This document shows positions 25,192 through 32,781 of a stretch of 64,000 nt of DNA, piece after piece. Source of the DNA: Bradyrhizobium sp. SZCCT0148 (GTDB lineage Bacteria > Pseudomonadota > Alphaproteobacteria > Rhizobiales > Xanthobacteraceae); NCBI RefSeq assembly GCF_018129985.1, contig NZ_JAFCKT010000001.1, forward strand, positions 186,001 to 250,000, read 5' to 3'. The translations under genes and the position numbers were made by a program. How positions within the stretch are numbered: position 1 is the first letter of the stretch; every line of letters begins with the position of its first letter. The notes under the pieces are model-generated. The model was not told the DNA's origin. It made no database searches and worked only from the letters and a program-made list of their open reading frames with translations.

Positions 25192-26409
25192 TTACCCCCG
25201 CCGCGCAAACACCAACTGCCCGACGTCGATCTTCCCCGCCCTGAACCCCGCCTCGCAGTAACACAGGTAATATTCCCACAGCCGCCGAAACGGCTCGTCG
25301 AATCCGAGCGCGGTCAGGTCGGTCCAGGCCTGGCTGAAATTGTCCCGCCAGAGGGCGAGAGTCTTGGCGTAGTCCTGGCCGAAGACGCGCTCGCGGATGA
25401 CGGGCATGTCGAAGCGTTCGCCGAGCGCGCGCAGAATGTTCGTCGACGGCAGCATGCCGCCCGGGAAGATGTAGCGCTGGATGAAGTCGACGCGCTGCCG
25501 ATAGCTGCCGAAGAGTTCGTCGCTGACGGTGATGGCCTGGATGCCGGCGAGACCGCCGGGCTTGAGCCGCTGGTTCAGCTGATTGAAATAGGTCGGCCAG
25601 AACTGCTCGCCGACGGCCTCGATCATCTCGATCGAGGCGATCCGGTCGAAGCGGCCGTCCTGGTCGCGATAATCCTGCAGTCGGATCTCGACTTTCTCGG
25701 CGAGCCCGGCTTCATGGATTCGTCGACGGGCAAACTCATGCTGCTCTCTGCTGATGGTAAGCGCCAGCACCCTGGCGCCATAGGTCTTGGCGGCGAATTC
25801 GGCGAAGCCGCCCCAGCCGCATCCGATTTCGAGCACGCTCTGACCGGGCTGCAGTTCGATGGCCTGCGCCAGCTGCTCGTATTTGTGCTGTTGCGCGGCG
25901 GGAAGGTCCACTGTCTCGGCCGGAAACAAGGCCGATGAATAGGTCATGCTGGAATCGAGCCACGCCGCGAAGAACTCGTTGCCGAGATCGTAGTGACGGT
26001 GGATGTTGTGCCGCGATCCCTGCCTTGTGTTGCGGCGCAGGAGATGGACTGCGCGCCGGCACAGGCGGACCAGCATGTTGCCGGCAAAGGCGTTGTCGAC
26101 CAGATCTTCGTTGAGACAGAGCACGTAGAGAAGCTGCGCGAGATCGGGCGTGGTCCAGTCGCCGCGAATATAGGCCTCGGCCATGCCAATATCGCCACCG
26201 ATGACGAGGCTGCGCGCGAACCTGTAATTATTGAGCTCGATCGTGGCCGAGGGACCCGGAAGCTGGCCACGCAGCGTCACCGTCCTGTGGTCGGGCAGGC
26301 GCACGTGAACGGTGCCGCACCGAAGTTGCGAGGCCAGGCGCAGGGCCAGTCGGCCAAAGAACGGGACGCCATCGAATTGCATGGCCTGATGGGTAGCAGT
26401 GAGGTCCAT
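25192..26409 (-). CDS. Cyclopropane-fatty-acid-synthase-like SAM methyltransferase (altered active site)
   Basis: 405 residues, full length for the Cfa family. It would transfer methyl or methylene from SAM to an unsaturated acyl chain of membrane phospholipid. SAM motif LEIGCGWGG at 194-202; HYDLGNEFFAAWLDSSMTYSS at 139-159; YIFPGGMLPS at 313-322. Compared with E. coli Cfa, Glu264 and Tyr347 are kept, but the bicarbonate-site Cys139 is Ser159 and His266 is Gln291. That suggests a different methyl chemistry (methylated or furan-type fatty acid). It ends a three-gene operon after an FAD oxidoreductase and DUF1365, adjacent to rpoE-chrR. Confidence 0.88.
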   Translation of the reverse strand: MDLTATHQAMQFDGVPFFGRLALRLASQLRCGTVHVRLPDHRTVTLRGQLPGPSATIELNNYRFARSLVIGGDIGMAEAYIRGDWTTPDLAQLLYVLCLNEDLVDNAFAGNMLVRLCRRAVHLLRRNTRQGSRHNIHRHYDLGNEFFAAWLDSSMTYSSALFPAETVDLPAAQQHKYEQLAQAIELQPGQSVLEIGCGWGGFAEFAAKTYGARVLALTISREQHEFARRRIHEAGLAEKVEIRLQDYRDQDGRFDRIASIEMIEAVGEQFWPTYFNQLNQRLKPGGLAGIQAITVSDELFGSYRQRVDFIQRYIFPGGMLPSTNILRALGERFDMPVIRERVFGQDYAKTLALWRDNFSQAWTDLTALGFDEPFRRLWEYYLCYCEAGFRAGKIDVGQLVFARRG

Positions 26410-26412
26410 GGT

Positions 26413-27201
26413 CTAGATCTCACGTTGTTTCAAACGAGGCACGTAGGGAACACCTTTCAGCCAGAGCCGCATCGCTTCCCAATGAATGGCTGCGATCACC
26501 TTGAACGTCAGGAAGGGCAGGCCGACCAGCGCCGCCAGGAGGGAGCGGCTGGTCAGGGGACGACGTCGTCCGGAGAATGCTGCTGCAAACATCGGGCCTT
26601 TATCGCCGCTCTGCAAGATCCGGACTTTCACGTCCCGCTGCGGTGGAGAAACGCTGAAGCGGTACTGTGTTTCCATCTCCATGAAGGGCGAGACGTAGAA
26701 CTGCTTCGCCTGGGTTTGCCGTATGGCACAGCCCGCGGCAACCTCCTTTACCGGCAGGACGTAGGAATGCATTTCGCCGAAGGTATTGCGGACTTCGTAG
26801 ATCAGCAGCGCAAGAGCGCCGGACGCCGCATAGCAGAAGTAGACTGAAAGCGGGTTGAACACGTAGCCGAGCACCCTGGGATAACAGAGAAGCAGGACGC
26901 GGCCTCCCGAGAGGTCGATGCCGCGATCCGCTGCGAGGCGCCGGGCGTGTTGACCAAGGCCCGCGCTTGTGCCTTCGCCGTGATCGCACTCGTGGAAGCT
27001 GAAAGCTGCTGATCGATTGACGCCGAACAGCCGGGACTGGCGATCGGCTTCGTTCAACCTGTCGAGATCGATCAGCAGGGTCATCACGCGATAGGTGAAC
27101 CTGTGCACCACGGGCCGCCATCGCGCGTGCATCACCTTTCCCCAATAGAGCGCGGCGGGCGCGGTCGCGTCCTCCACTCTGGCTGGTTTCGCTGCGATCA
27201 T
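26413..27201 (-). CDS. DUF1365 family protein
   Basis: 262 residues from the ATG at 27201. Diagnostic start AALYWGKVMHARWRPVVHRFTYRVMTLLIDLDRL, then GRVLLLCYPRVLGYVFNPLSVYFCY and KQFYVSPFMEMETQYRFSV, as in DUF1365. The family is nearly always encoded between an FAD-dependent oxidoreductase and a Cfa-type methyltransferase, which is the case here, and is thought to take part in fatty-acid modification; activity is unproven. It begins five bases after the upstream gene's stop and ends just before the methyltransferase. Confidence 0.9.
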   Translation of the reverse strand: MIAAKPARVEDATAPAALYWGKVMHARWRPVVHRFTYRVMTLLIDLDRLNEADRQSRLFGVNRSAAFSFHECDHGEGTSAGLGQHARRLAADRGIDLSGGRVLLLCYPRVLGYVFNPLSVYFCYAASGALALLIYEVRNTFGEMHSYVLPVKEVAAGCAIRQTQAKQFYVSPFMEMETQYRFSVSPPQRDVKVRILQSGDKGPMFAAAFSGRRRPLTSRSLLAALVGLPFLTFKVIAAIHWEAMRLWLKGVPYVPRLKQREI

Positions 27202-27205
27202 CGCT

Positions 27206-28519
27206 TCACTCGGCAGCCTCGGCCAGCAAGGGCTCCGGCTGGCGCCACGGAACCTCGCTGCCAAGTGCCTCGGCGACGGAGATGCCGGCCTGCAAGCCGT
27301 CCTCGTGAAAGCCATAGCCGGTCCAGGCGCCGCAGAACCAGGTTTGGCGACGGCCCTGGATGGTGGGAAGCCGTCGTTGCGCCGCGAATGCTGCCAGATC
27401 GTATTGCGGGTGATCGAAGCTGAACTTTCCGAACGTCAGATCGGCCGAAGGCTCGAACGGGGGGTTGAGGCTGACGAACACCGGCTTGCGGTCGTCGATG
27501 CCCTGCAGACGGTTCATCCAATAGGTCACCGCGACATCGTTCTGGGCTGGCATTTGCCGCGGCCATCGCAGGAAGTTCCAGGATGCCCAGGCCTGCCGCC
27601 GCTTCGGCATCAGGCTGGGGTCACGGTGCAGGTAAATGGTGTTCGGAGCATATCTGATCGCGCCGAGAATGGAACGCTCTTCGGCGTCGGCATCCGACAG
27701 CGCAGCCAGGGCCTGATCGCTGTGACAGGCCATCACCACGGCATCGTAACTCTCCTGACCGCCATGACTATCGCGGACGGTTACGCCATGCCCGGTGCGG
27801 TCGATAGAAGTTACCGCGTGACCCAGCCGAATGTTGTGCGCGAACGAAGCGGTCAGCTTGTCGACATAGCGCCGGCTACCGCCCTCCACGGTCCGCCAGC
27901 GCGGCCGATCGAGGTGCAACAGCCGATGATTGTCGAAGAAGGCCACGAAGTTCTCCGCCGGAAAGGACAGAATGTCGTCGGACGAGGACGACCAGATGGC
28001 CGCGCCCATCGGGCCGAGATAGTCGGAGAACAGTCGCGGCCCGAACGATTGCACGCGAAGATATTCGCCGAGCGTCAGGTCGTGCAGCCGGCCGGCGCGC
28101 AGATCGGTCACGGCCTGCCGGTTGAACCGCGCGACCTCCGCCAGCATGCGAAAATATGACGGCGAAGCGAGGTTGCGTGGCTGGGCGAACAGGCCGCGGA
28201 CTGTCTCCAGGGCAGTCTCGCCGCCACCCCGCCATTCGAACCGGCCTTGATCGGCGGAAAGGGCGAAGCTCATGCAGGTCTCGACCGTGTTCACGCCCAG
28301 ATGGGAGAACAACGAGGTCAATTGCGGATAGTTCGTCTCGTTGAACACGATGAAGCCGACATCGACGTCGAGAGGCTCGCCGTCATAGTCGATGCGAACG
28401 GTGTGGCTATGTCCCCCGGCCTGCCTCTCGCGCTCATAAACGGTGACGGCGTAACGCTTCGACAGGAGCCAGGCGGCGGCGTTGCCGGCAATTCCCGTCC
28501 CGATCACGGCCAAACGCAT
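27206..28519 (-). CDS. NAD(P)/FAD-dependent oxidoreductase (COG2907, amine-oxidase fold)
   Basis: 437 residues. FAD-binding VIGTGIAGNAAAWLLSKR at 4-21, then the second FAD segment PLDVDVGFIVFNETNYPQL, typical of COG2907 flavoproteins that accompany DUF1365 and Cfa-type genes. A fatty-acyl desaturase/oxidase role has been proposed for such genes in lipid-modification operons. First gene of a minus-strand operon; a TGATCC-N16-CGTTTCC motif 55 bp upstream is shared with the rpoE-like gene, arguing for control by that sigma factor. Confidence 0.9.
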   Translation of the reverse strand: MRLAVIGTGIAGNAAAWLLSKRYAVTVYERERQAGGHSHTVRIDYDGEPLDVDVGFIVFNETNYPQLTSLFSHLGVNTVETCMSFALSADQGRFEWRGGGETALETVRGLFAQPRNLASPSYFRMLAEVARFNRQAVTDLRAGRLHDLTLGEYLRVQSFGPRLFSDYLGPMGAAIWSSSSDDILSFPAENFVAFFDNHRLLHLDRPRWRTVEGGSRRYVDKLTASFAHNIRLGHAVTSIDRTGHGVTVRDSHGGQESYDAVVMACHSDQALAALSDADAEERSILGAIRYAPNTIYLHRDPSLMPKRRQAWASWNFLRWPRQMPAQNDVAVTYWMNRLQGIDDRKPVFVSLNPPFEPSADLTFGKFSFDHPQYDLAAFAAQRRLPTIQGRRQTWFCGAWTGYGFHEDGLQAGISVAEALGSEVPWRQPEPLLAEAAE

Positions 28520-28573
28520 TCTCTTTCGCCCCCACTGAGGTACCGCCAGCTACGGTCCATGAAGCACCTGACA

Positions 28574-28602
28574 GGAAACGTTTGGTGCGATCGCCCGGAT
28601 CA
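28574..28602 (-). promoter_or_regulatory. Candidate ECF sigma promoter before the FAD/DUF1365/methyltransferase operon
   Basis: On the minus strand TGATCC (28602-28597), a 16 bp spacer and CGTTTCC (28580-28574). The same motif and spacing occurs before the rpoE-like gene (32389-32361). TGATCC is the -35 I recall for RpoE of Rhodobacter sphaeroides. Confidence 0.6.
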
Positions 28603-28688
28603 CTTGGCTGGATCGTCGGGAACCCGCCGCCGCGGGCGAAACCACCCCGCGGAGGCGACGTATCGGCAGAGGTCGAATCGGTGAGAGC

Positions 28689-29492
28689 ATGTTTTTTATA
28701 TACGTTCAGGCGATCGCCGGCATGGCGCTGGCCTTCTGCCTCCTAATGGCACTGGCCTGGGTCGTTCAGCAGCGCACCGGCAATTCCGGCTGGGTCGATG
28801 CCATCTGGTCCTACGCGACCGGCCTCGTGGGCGCGGCCGCAGCCTTGTGGCCGCTGGACGATGGTTCGCCGGCCCGCCGGGTGCTCGTGGCGGGACTCGT
28901 GCTGCTTTGGTCGGTGCGGCTTGGGACGCACATCGCGCAACGCTCCGCAGCCGGGATCGACGATCCCCGCTATGCGAATTATGCGCGCGAGTGGGGCGCC
29001 GATGCGCCGCGCCGCATGTTCCTCTTCCTGCAATCGCAGGCGCTGGTCTCGTTGCCGCTGCCGTTCGCCGTCTTCATTGCGGCGCATGCGCCCGGGCTCG
29101 AATTGCGGCTGCAGGACTACGCCGGGATCGTCATCATCCTGGTTGCCGTTGCCGGCGAGGCCTTGGCGGACCGGCAGTTGCGGCAGTTCAAGCGCAACCC
29201 AGCGAACAAGGGGCTTGTCTGCGATGTCGGCTTGTGGCGCTGGTCGCGTCACCCGAATTATTTCTTCGAATGGCTGGGATGGCTGGCTTACCCGGTCATC
29301 GCGGTATCGGCGGACTATCCATGGGGGTGGGCCAGCTTGGCAGCGCCTGCGATCATGTACTGGATCCTGGTCCACGTGACGGGCATACCCCCGCTCGAGG
29401 AGCAGATGCTAAAATCGCGCGGCGACCGCTTTCGCCGCTATCAGGCCCGCACCAGTGCGTTCTTCCCATGGCCGCCGCGGCGGGATCCGTGA
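28689..29492 (+). CDS. DUF1295 membrane protein (steroid 5-alpha-reductase-like)
   Basis: 267 residues with about six to seven membrane helices. The C-terminal part carries the DUF1295 signature: GLWRWSRHPNYFFEWLGWLAYP, where the NADPH-binding residues of the steroid-reductase/isoprenylcysteine methyltransferase superfamily lie, and FRRYQARTSAFFPWPPR at the end. It is divergent from the FAD-oxidoreductase operon, sharing a 169 bp intergenic region. Probable integral-membrane reductase or modifier of fatty acids. Confidence 0.88.
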   Translation: MFFIYVQAIAGMALAFCLLMALAWVVQQRTGNSGWVDAIWSYATGLVGAAAALWPLDDGSPARRVLVAGLVLLWSVRLGTHIAQRSAAGIDDPRYANYAREWGADAPRRMFLFLQSQALVSLPLPFAVFIAAHAPGLELRLQDYAGIVIILVAVAGEALADRQLRQFKRNPANKGLVCDVGLWRWSRHPNYFFEWLGWLAYPVIAVSADYPWGWASLAAPAIMYWILVHVTGIPPLEEQMLKSRGDRFRRYQARTSAFFPWPPRRDP

Positions 29493-29616
29493 TCGACCCT
29501 GGTAGCAGCGCCGCAAAGCCGAATGAATCATCGATGTGATCCGACGCGGCTCCCGGATCGTTAATTTGGCGGCCCGCTCGACAAGCCGGCCGGCTCAGGG
29601 CGACGGGAAACACGAC

Positions 29617-30018
29617 ATGACTCTTTTCTTGACCTATCTCGCGGTGGCCGTGACCTTCGTCGCCGTGGACATGGTCTGGCTGACCATCATGGTCGACAAG
29701 CTTTATCGGCCCGTGCTGGGCGACATGTTGCGGGCTAAGCCCGATCTGCCGGCCGCGGCCGCGTTCTACCTGCTGTATCCCCTGGGCTTGATCTGGTTTG
29801 CCGTGTTGCCTGCGCAGCAAGATGGCGGCGCGCTGCGCGCCTTCACATCCGGCCTACTGCTGGGCTGTTTCACCTATGCGACCTACGATCTGACCAATCA
29901 GGCGACGCTGCGGAATTGGTCGACCGGGTTGACCCTTGCGGATGTTTGCTGGGGCTCGTTCCTTGCCGGCATCAGTGCTTGGATCGGGTTTCTCGTCGCT
30001 CAAAAGCTGTCGCACTGA
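29617..30018 (+). CDS. DUF2177 membrane protein
   Basis: 133 residues from the ATG at 29617. Four membrane helices; the conserved DUF2177 motifs are VAVDMVWLTIM at 14-24, FYLLYPLGLIWFAV and TYATYDLTNQATLRNWS, with the loop TLADVCWGSFL. Function unknown, but the family is frequent near rpoE-chrR and lipid genes. It follows DUF1295 by 124 bp on the same strand and converges with the sigma operon. Confidence 0.88.
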   Translation: MTLFLTYLAVAVTFVAVDMVWLTIMVDKLYRPVLGDMLRAKPDLPAAAAFYLLYPLGLIWFAVLPAQQDGGALRAFTSGLLLGCFTYATYDLTNQATLRNWSTGLTLADVCWGSFLAGISAWIGFLVAQKLSH

Positions 30019-30054
30019 GCGACGGGCGCCGAGTCACATCAGCCTGCCGTCGCG

Positions 30055-30354
30055 TCAGTTGCGCGTCCGGTCTCCGACCTGCTCGAACGCTAACCTGGTT
30101 TCCGCGATCTTGTCGGACAAGGATATGAAGGCCTTCTGAGCCTGCTGCTTCGACTCCTCGTCGAGCACGAGGCTTGCAAGATCGACCAATTGGTCGCCCA
30201 TGCGCTCCATGATTGCGAGCAGCCGGTCGACGCCGGCCTCAGGCTCGTCGGCCACGATTCGCTCGACTTCTCTCGCGATGGTTTCGAGCCGCGCGATCGA
30301 GGAGGTGAGCCGGTCGCGTCCACGTTCGGGAAACTCAATGATCTCTGCGGCCAT
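30055..30354 (-). CDS. Small helical hypothetical protein
   Basis: 99 residues, predicted almost entirely helical with heptad-like hydrophobics (LTSSIARLETIAREVERIV, LLAIMERMGDQLVDLASLVL). It starts 20 bp after the second ECF sigma gene and is the last gene of the rpoE-chrR-sigma operon. No family recognised. Being next to a sigma factor that lacks its own anti-sigma factor, a regulatory partner role is possible but unproven. Confidence 0.7.
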   Translation of the reverse strand: MAAEIIEFPERGRDRLTSSIARLETIAREVERIVADEPEAGVDRLLAIMERMGDQLVDLASLVLDEESKQQAQKAFISLSDKIAETRLAFEQVGDRTRN

Positions 30355-30373
30355 GCACGCTTTCCTGCCGCCT

Positions 30374-30958
30374 TCAGGCCGCCGCCATTGTGGCCAGGCA
30401 ATCCTTGCGCACCACTAAAATGGTTCGGTGCAGCCAGGTCTTGATGGTGCCCACCGGCACACCAAAACGCAGCGACAGGCTCGCGCGGCTCTCGCCTTCA
30501 AGATAGGCCAGAGCGACCAGCCTGCGGCGATCTTCCGGCAAGCGGGCCAGCGCGCCGCGGGCAACGGGTTCGGCGAAGGCGTAATCGAATTCCTCTGTCG
30601 GTGACTGCGGAGAGTCGGTCGCGACCGCAAGCGCCTTCTCCAATTCGACGCTCGGTTGTCGGCGAGTCCGCAGATGATCGATGGCGGTATTTCGGACGAT
30701 CGCGGACATCCAGGCCATGGCGGGGGCCCGTCCGGAATCGAACCGGGAGGCATTGCGCCAGATCTTCAGAAAACTGTCCTGGAGGATATCATCGACGTCG
30801 TGCGGCGCGGCTCCAACGGCGAGCGCGATCCGGCCCAGCCTGCCGCGCATCAATGTATGCAACTCCGCGAAAGCACGTGTATCGCCTTTGGAGACGCGCG
30901 CCAGCAGTTCGGGCAGTTCCTCGCTTCGTCCGTGGCTTGGCGGGTTCGAACCAGCCAT
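30374..30958 (-). CDS. Second ECF RNA polymerase sigma factor
   Basis: 194 residues from the ATG at 30958. Region 2: DTRAFAELHTLMRGRLGRIAL, DDILQDSFLKIWRNASRFD and AWMSAIVRNTAIDHLR; region 4: ALARLPEDRRRLVALAYLEGESRASLSLRFGVPVGTIKTWLHRTI. It resembles the SigK/RpoE-like ECFs but has no RskA-type anti-sigma gene beside it. It starts 79 bp after chrR on the same strand, so it may be expressed from the rpoE-chrR operon as a second tier. Confidence 0.88.
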   Translation of the reverse strand: MAGSNPPSHGRSEELPELLARVSKGDTRAFAELHTLMRGRLGRIALAVGAAPHDVDDILQDSFLKIWRNASRFDSGRAPAMAWMSAIVRNTAIDHLRTRRQPSVELEKALAVATDSPQSPTEEFDYAFAEPVARGALARLPEDRRRLVALAYLEGESRASLSLRFGVPVGTIKTWLHRTILVVRKDCLATMAAA

Positions 30959-31037
30959 GTCCTGTCTCCGTTGCGTTTCCAAGAGAACGCTTCGGACGCA
31001 GGTCCGGATCACCCGACAAGAGAATGACGAGGCATAA

Positions 31038-31679
31038 TCACAGGCGCACGAATGGCCCGATCAGCCGGCCGAGCAACCCGTTCATGCGCAGGTCGCCGGT
31101 CATCGCGACCAGGCAGAGACAGGGCCCTTCGTCGCCGACGATGGGACGATGATCGACCTCGTCGTCGCCATAGTCGAAATCCCCGGGGCCAAAGCGGCCG
31201 CCCTCATGGCTGAAGCTGCCCTCGAGCACCAGCGTCAGCTCGGTGCCGGTATGGCTGTGCTCGAGCATGCGCGAGCCCGGTGCTGACCGAAGCAGGAAGG
31301 CGCGTGCGCTGCCTGAACCGGACAGCTCGATCGGTCTCATGCTGAGACCGGGCGCCACGCGCCGGGGCTTACCGATGCGATAGTTCCGCAGTGCCGGCGG
31401 AAGATCATGGTCGATGTCAGACGCGAGGGGGGGCGCGGGGGTCTCCGCCGGAGACAGATGAATTTGCGCCATCACGCGGTCGAACGCATCGGGAGCGACC
31501 GGCACCGGCTCGACATCCTCCAGCGCGGCACCCGCAAGCTGCTCGATGGCCCGCACGAAGCGGGCGCACCGTGGGCATCCCGCCACATGCACTCCGACAA
31601 CAAGTTGATGAGCCTCTTCCAGATTGCCGGCCGCGAAATCGGCCAGAAGCTCTTCCGGCGGATGATGGCTGATCGTCAT
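31038..31679 (-). CDS. chrR: ChrR family zinc anti-sigma factor
   Basis: 213 residues, the same length as the Rhodobacter sphaeroides protein. The N-terminal anti-sigma domain has the zinc ligands His6, His31, Cys35 and Cys38 (HVAGCPRC); the C-terminal cupin domain has His141, His143, Glu147 and His177, and the Cys187/Cys189 pair. These are at the same residue numbers known for R. sphaeroides ChrR, which releases RpoE on singlet-oxygen stress. Its start overlaps the sigma gene stop (ATGA), coupling the pair. Confidence 0.94.
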   Translation of the reverse strand: MTISHHPPEELLADFAAGNLEEAHQLVVGVHVAGCPRCARFVRAIEQLAGAALEDVEPVPVAPDAFDRVMAQIHLSPAETPAPPLASDIDHDLPPALRNYRIGKPRRVAPGLSMRPIELSGSGSARAFLLRSAPGSRMLEHSHTGTELTLVLEGSFSHEGGRFGPGDFDYGDDEVDHRPIVGDEGPCLCLVAMTGDLRMNGLLGRLIGPFVRL

Positions 31680-32332
31680 GCTTCTTCGTCCAAAATGTCT
31701 CGCAACCGGTTCATCGCGAGCCTGATCCTTGACTTGACCGTTCCGAGGGGAATCCCGAGGGTGCTCGCGATCTCCGGGTGCGGCCGCTCCTCGATGAACG
31801 ACAGCCTCACCACCGTGGATTGCTCTGCCGACAGTTGCTTGATGGCCGAGGCGATCCGCGCCGCGTCCTGTACGCGCGACATCAGCACATCGGCTGCGTC
31901 GGCTTGATCCGGCGCATCAGGCAGCTCGGAATCGGTTTGCAGCCGCTCTGTCCGCGCCCTGCGGCGAAATAGATCGATCCGCAGGTTGCGCGCGATCGTG
32001 AAGATCCAGGCCGGCGCACCCGCTGTCGCTGGATCGAACTGGTGCGCCTTTCGCCAAACGGCGATCATGGTGCTCTGGGCGATCTCTTCCGCCTCATCGG
32101 AGCTGCAACCGGCCTTGAGCATCAGCCCCTTGATGCGAGGCGCGAAATGCTCAAACAGCCGCTTGAAGGCCTCCCGGTCACCGTCGGAGGCGACGCGTCC
32201 GATCAAATCAGCCCAGTCCACCTTTACCTTCGGCCCTTTGCTCGCGCCAATCGACAGCCGCGCCACAACCCTCCGGGGTAAACCGGCCCCAGCCCGGATT
32301 GGCACCTCTAGAGTCCGGATAGCAGCGATCAT
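31676..32332 (-). CDS. rpoE: ECF sigma factor, RpoE type paired with ChrR
   Basis: 218 residues from the ATG at 32332; a GTG at 32221 would give 181 residues, nearer the usual length, with AAGG upstream, so the start is open. Region 2: EAFKRLFEHFAPRIKGLML, DEAEEIAQSTMIAVWRKAHQFDP, FTIARNLRIDLFRRR; region 4: LSAEQSTVVRLSFIEERPHPEIASTLGIPLGTVKSR. Paired and overlapping with chrR, hence the singlet-oxygen response sigma (ECF11). Probably autoregulated from the TGATCC-N16-CGTTTTC motif. Confidence 0.9.
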   Translation of the reverse strand: MIAAIRTLEVPIRAGAGLPRRVVARLSIGASKGPKVKVDWADLIGRVASDGDREAFKRLFEHFAPRIKGLMLKAGCSSDEAEEIAQSTMIAVWRKAHQFDPATAGAPAWIFTIARNLRIDLFRRRARTERLQTDSELPDAPDQADAADVLMSRVQDAARIASAIKQLSAEQSTVVRLSFIEERPHPEIASTLGIPLGTVKSRIRLAMNRLRDILDEEA

Positions 32333-32360
32333 AGCGCCTCGACAAGCGACCTCTTGGGCT

Positions 32361-32389
32361 GAAAACGACCGAGAAGGGCTGCCGGATCA
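32361..32389 (-). promoter_or_regulatory. Candidate autoregulatory ECF promoter of the rpoE-chrR operon
   Basis: Minus-strand TGATCC (32389-32384), 16 bp spacer, CGTTTTC (32367-32361), about 30 bp before the ATG at 32332. It matches the motif in front of the FAD-oxidoreductase operon in both boxes and spacing. Confidence 0.62.
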
Positions 32390-32507
32390 CCGGAAAATGC
32401 CTGTTGTTGCGGGTTCCATAACCTCGCGGAGATCGCGCTCCGCATCTGGCACCCGGCTTGCTCAGTCATGACCAAAGCCGGGCTTCGGCAGCGAGGCCCG
32501 TTTCAAG

Positions 32508-32768
32508 TTGAGGCATGCGATGCAAGAAATGTCCCGTTCTGGTACTGCCGGCGAACACCGGCTCGATGCGCTGATCGCCGATTTGTGGTGGCGCGTGCGG
32601 CTGTTGAACACCGATATCCTCGAGGAAGAAGCCAAAGCCGGCGTGTTCGACGCGCTTGCGCCGACGTATCCGCTGCTCGCACTCAATCTTCGCGCGCGCC
32701 GCGACAATCTGGTCGCCACGATCGGCATGCTCGAGCAACGGGCGAACTCGGTGTCGGAAGCGGCTTGA
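32508..32768 (+). CDS. Small hypothetical protein
   Basis: 86 residues (a second ATG at 32520 gives 82). Helical with a tryptophan pair: LDALIADLWWRVRLLNTDILEEEAKAGVFD, then LNLRARRDNLVATIGMLEQR. No signal peptide, membrane segment or known domain. It is divergent from the rpoE operon and converges with the LuxR-type gene. Coding is supported by the lack of an alternative reading and by protein-like composition only. Confidence 0.55.
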   Translation: MRHAMQEMSRSGTAGEHRLDALIADLWWRVRLLNTDILEEEAKAGVFDALAPTYPLLALNLRARRDNLVATIGMLEQRANSVSEAA

Positions 32769-32781
32769 GAGCGGTCTCCTG

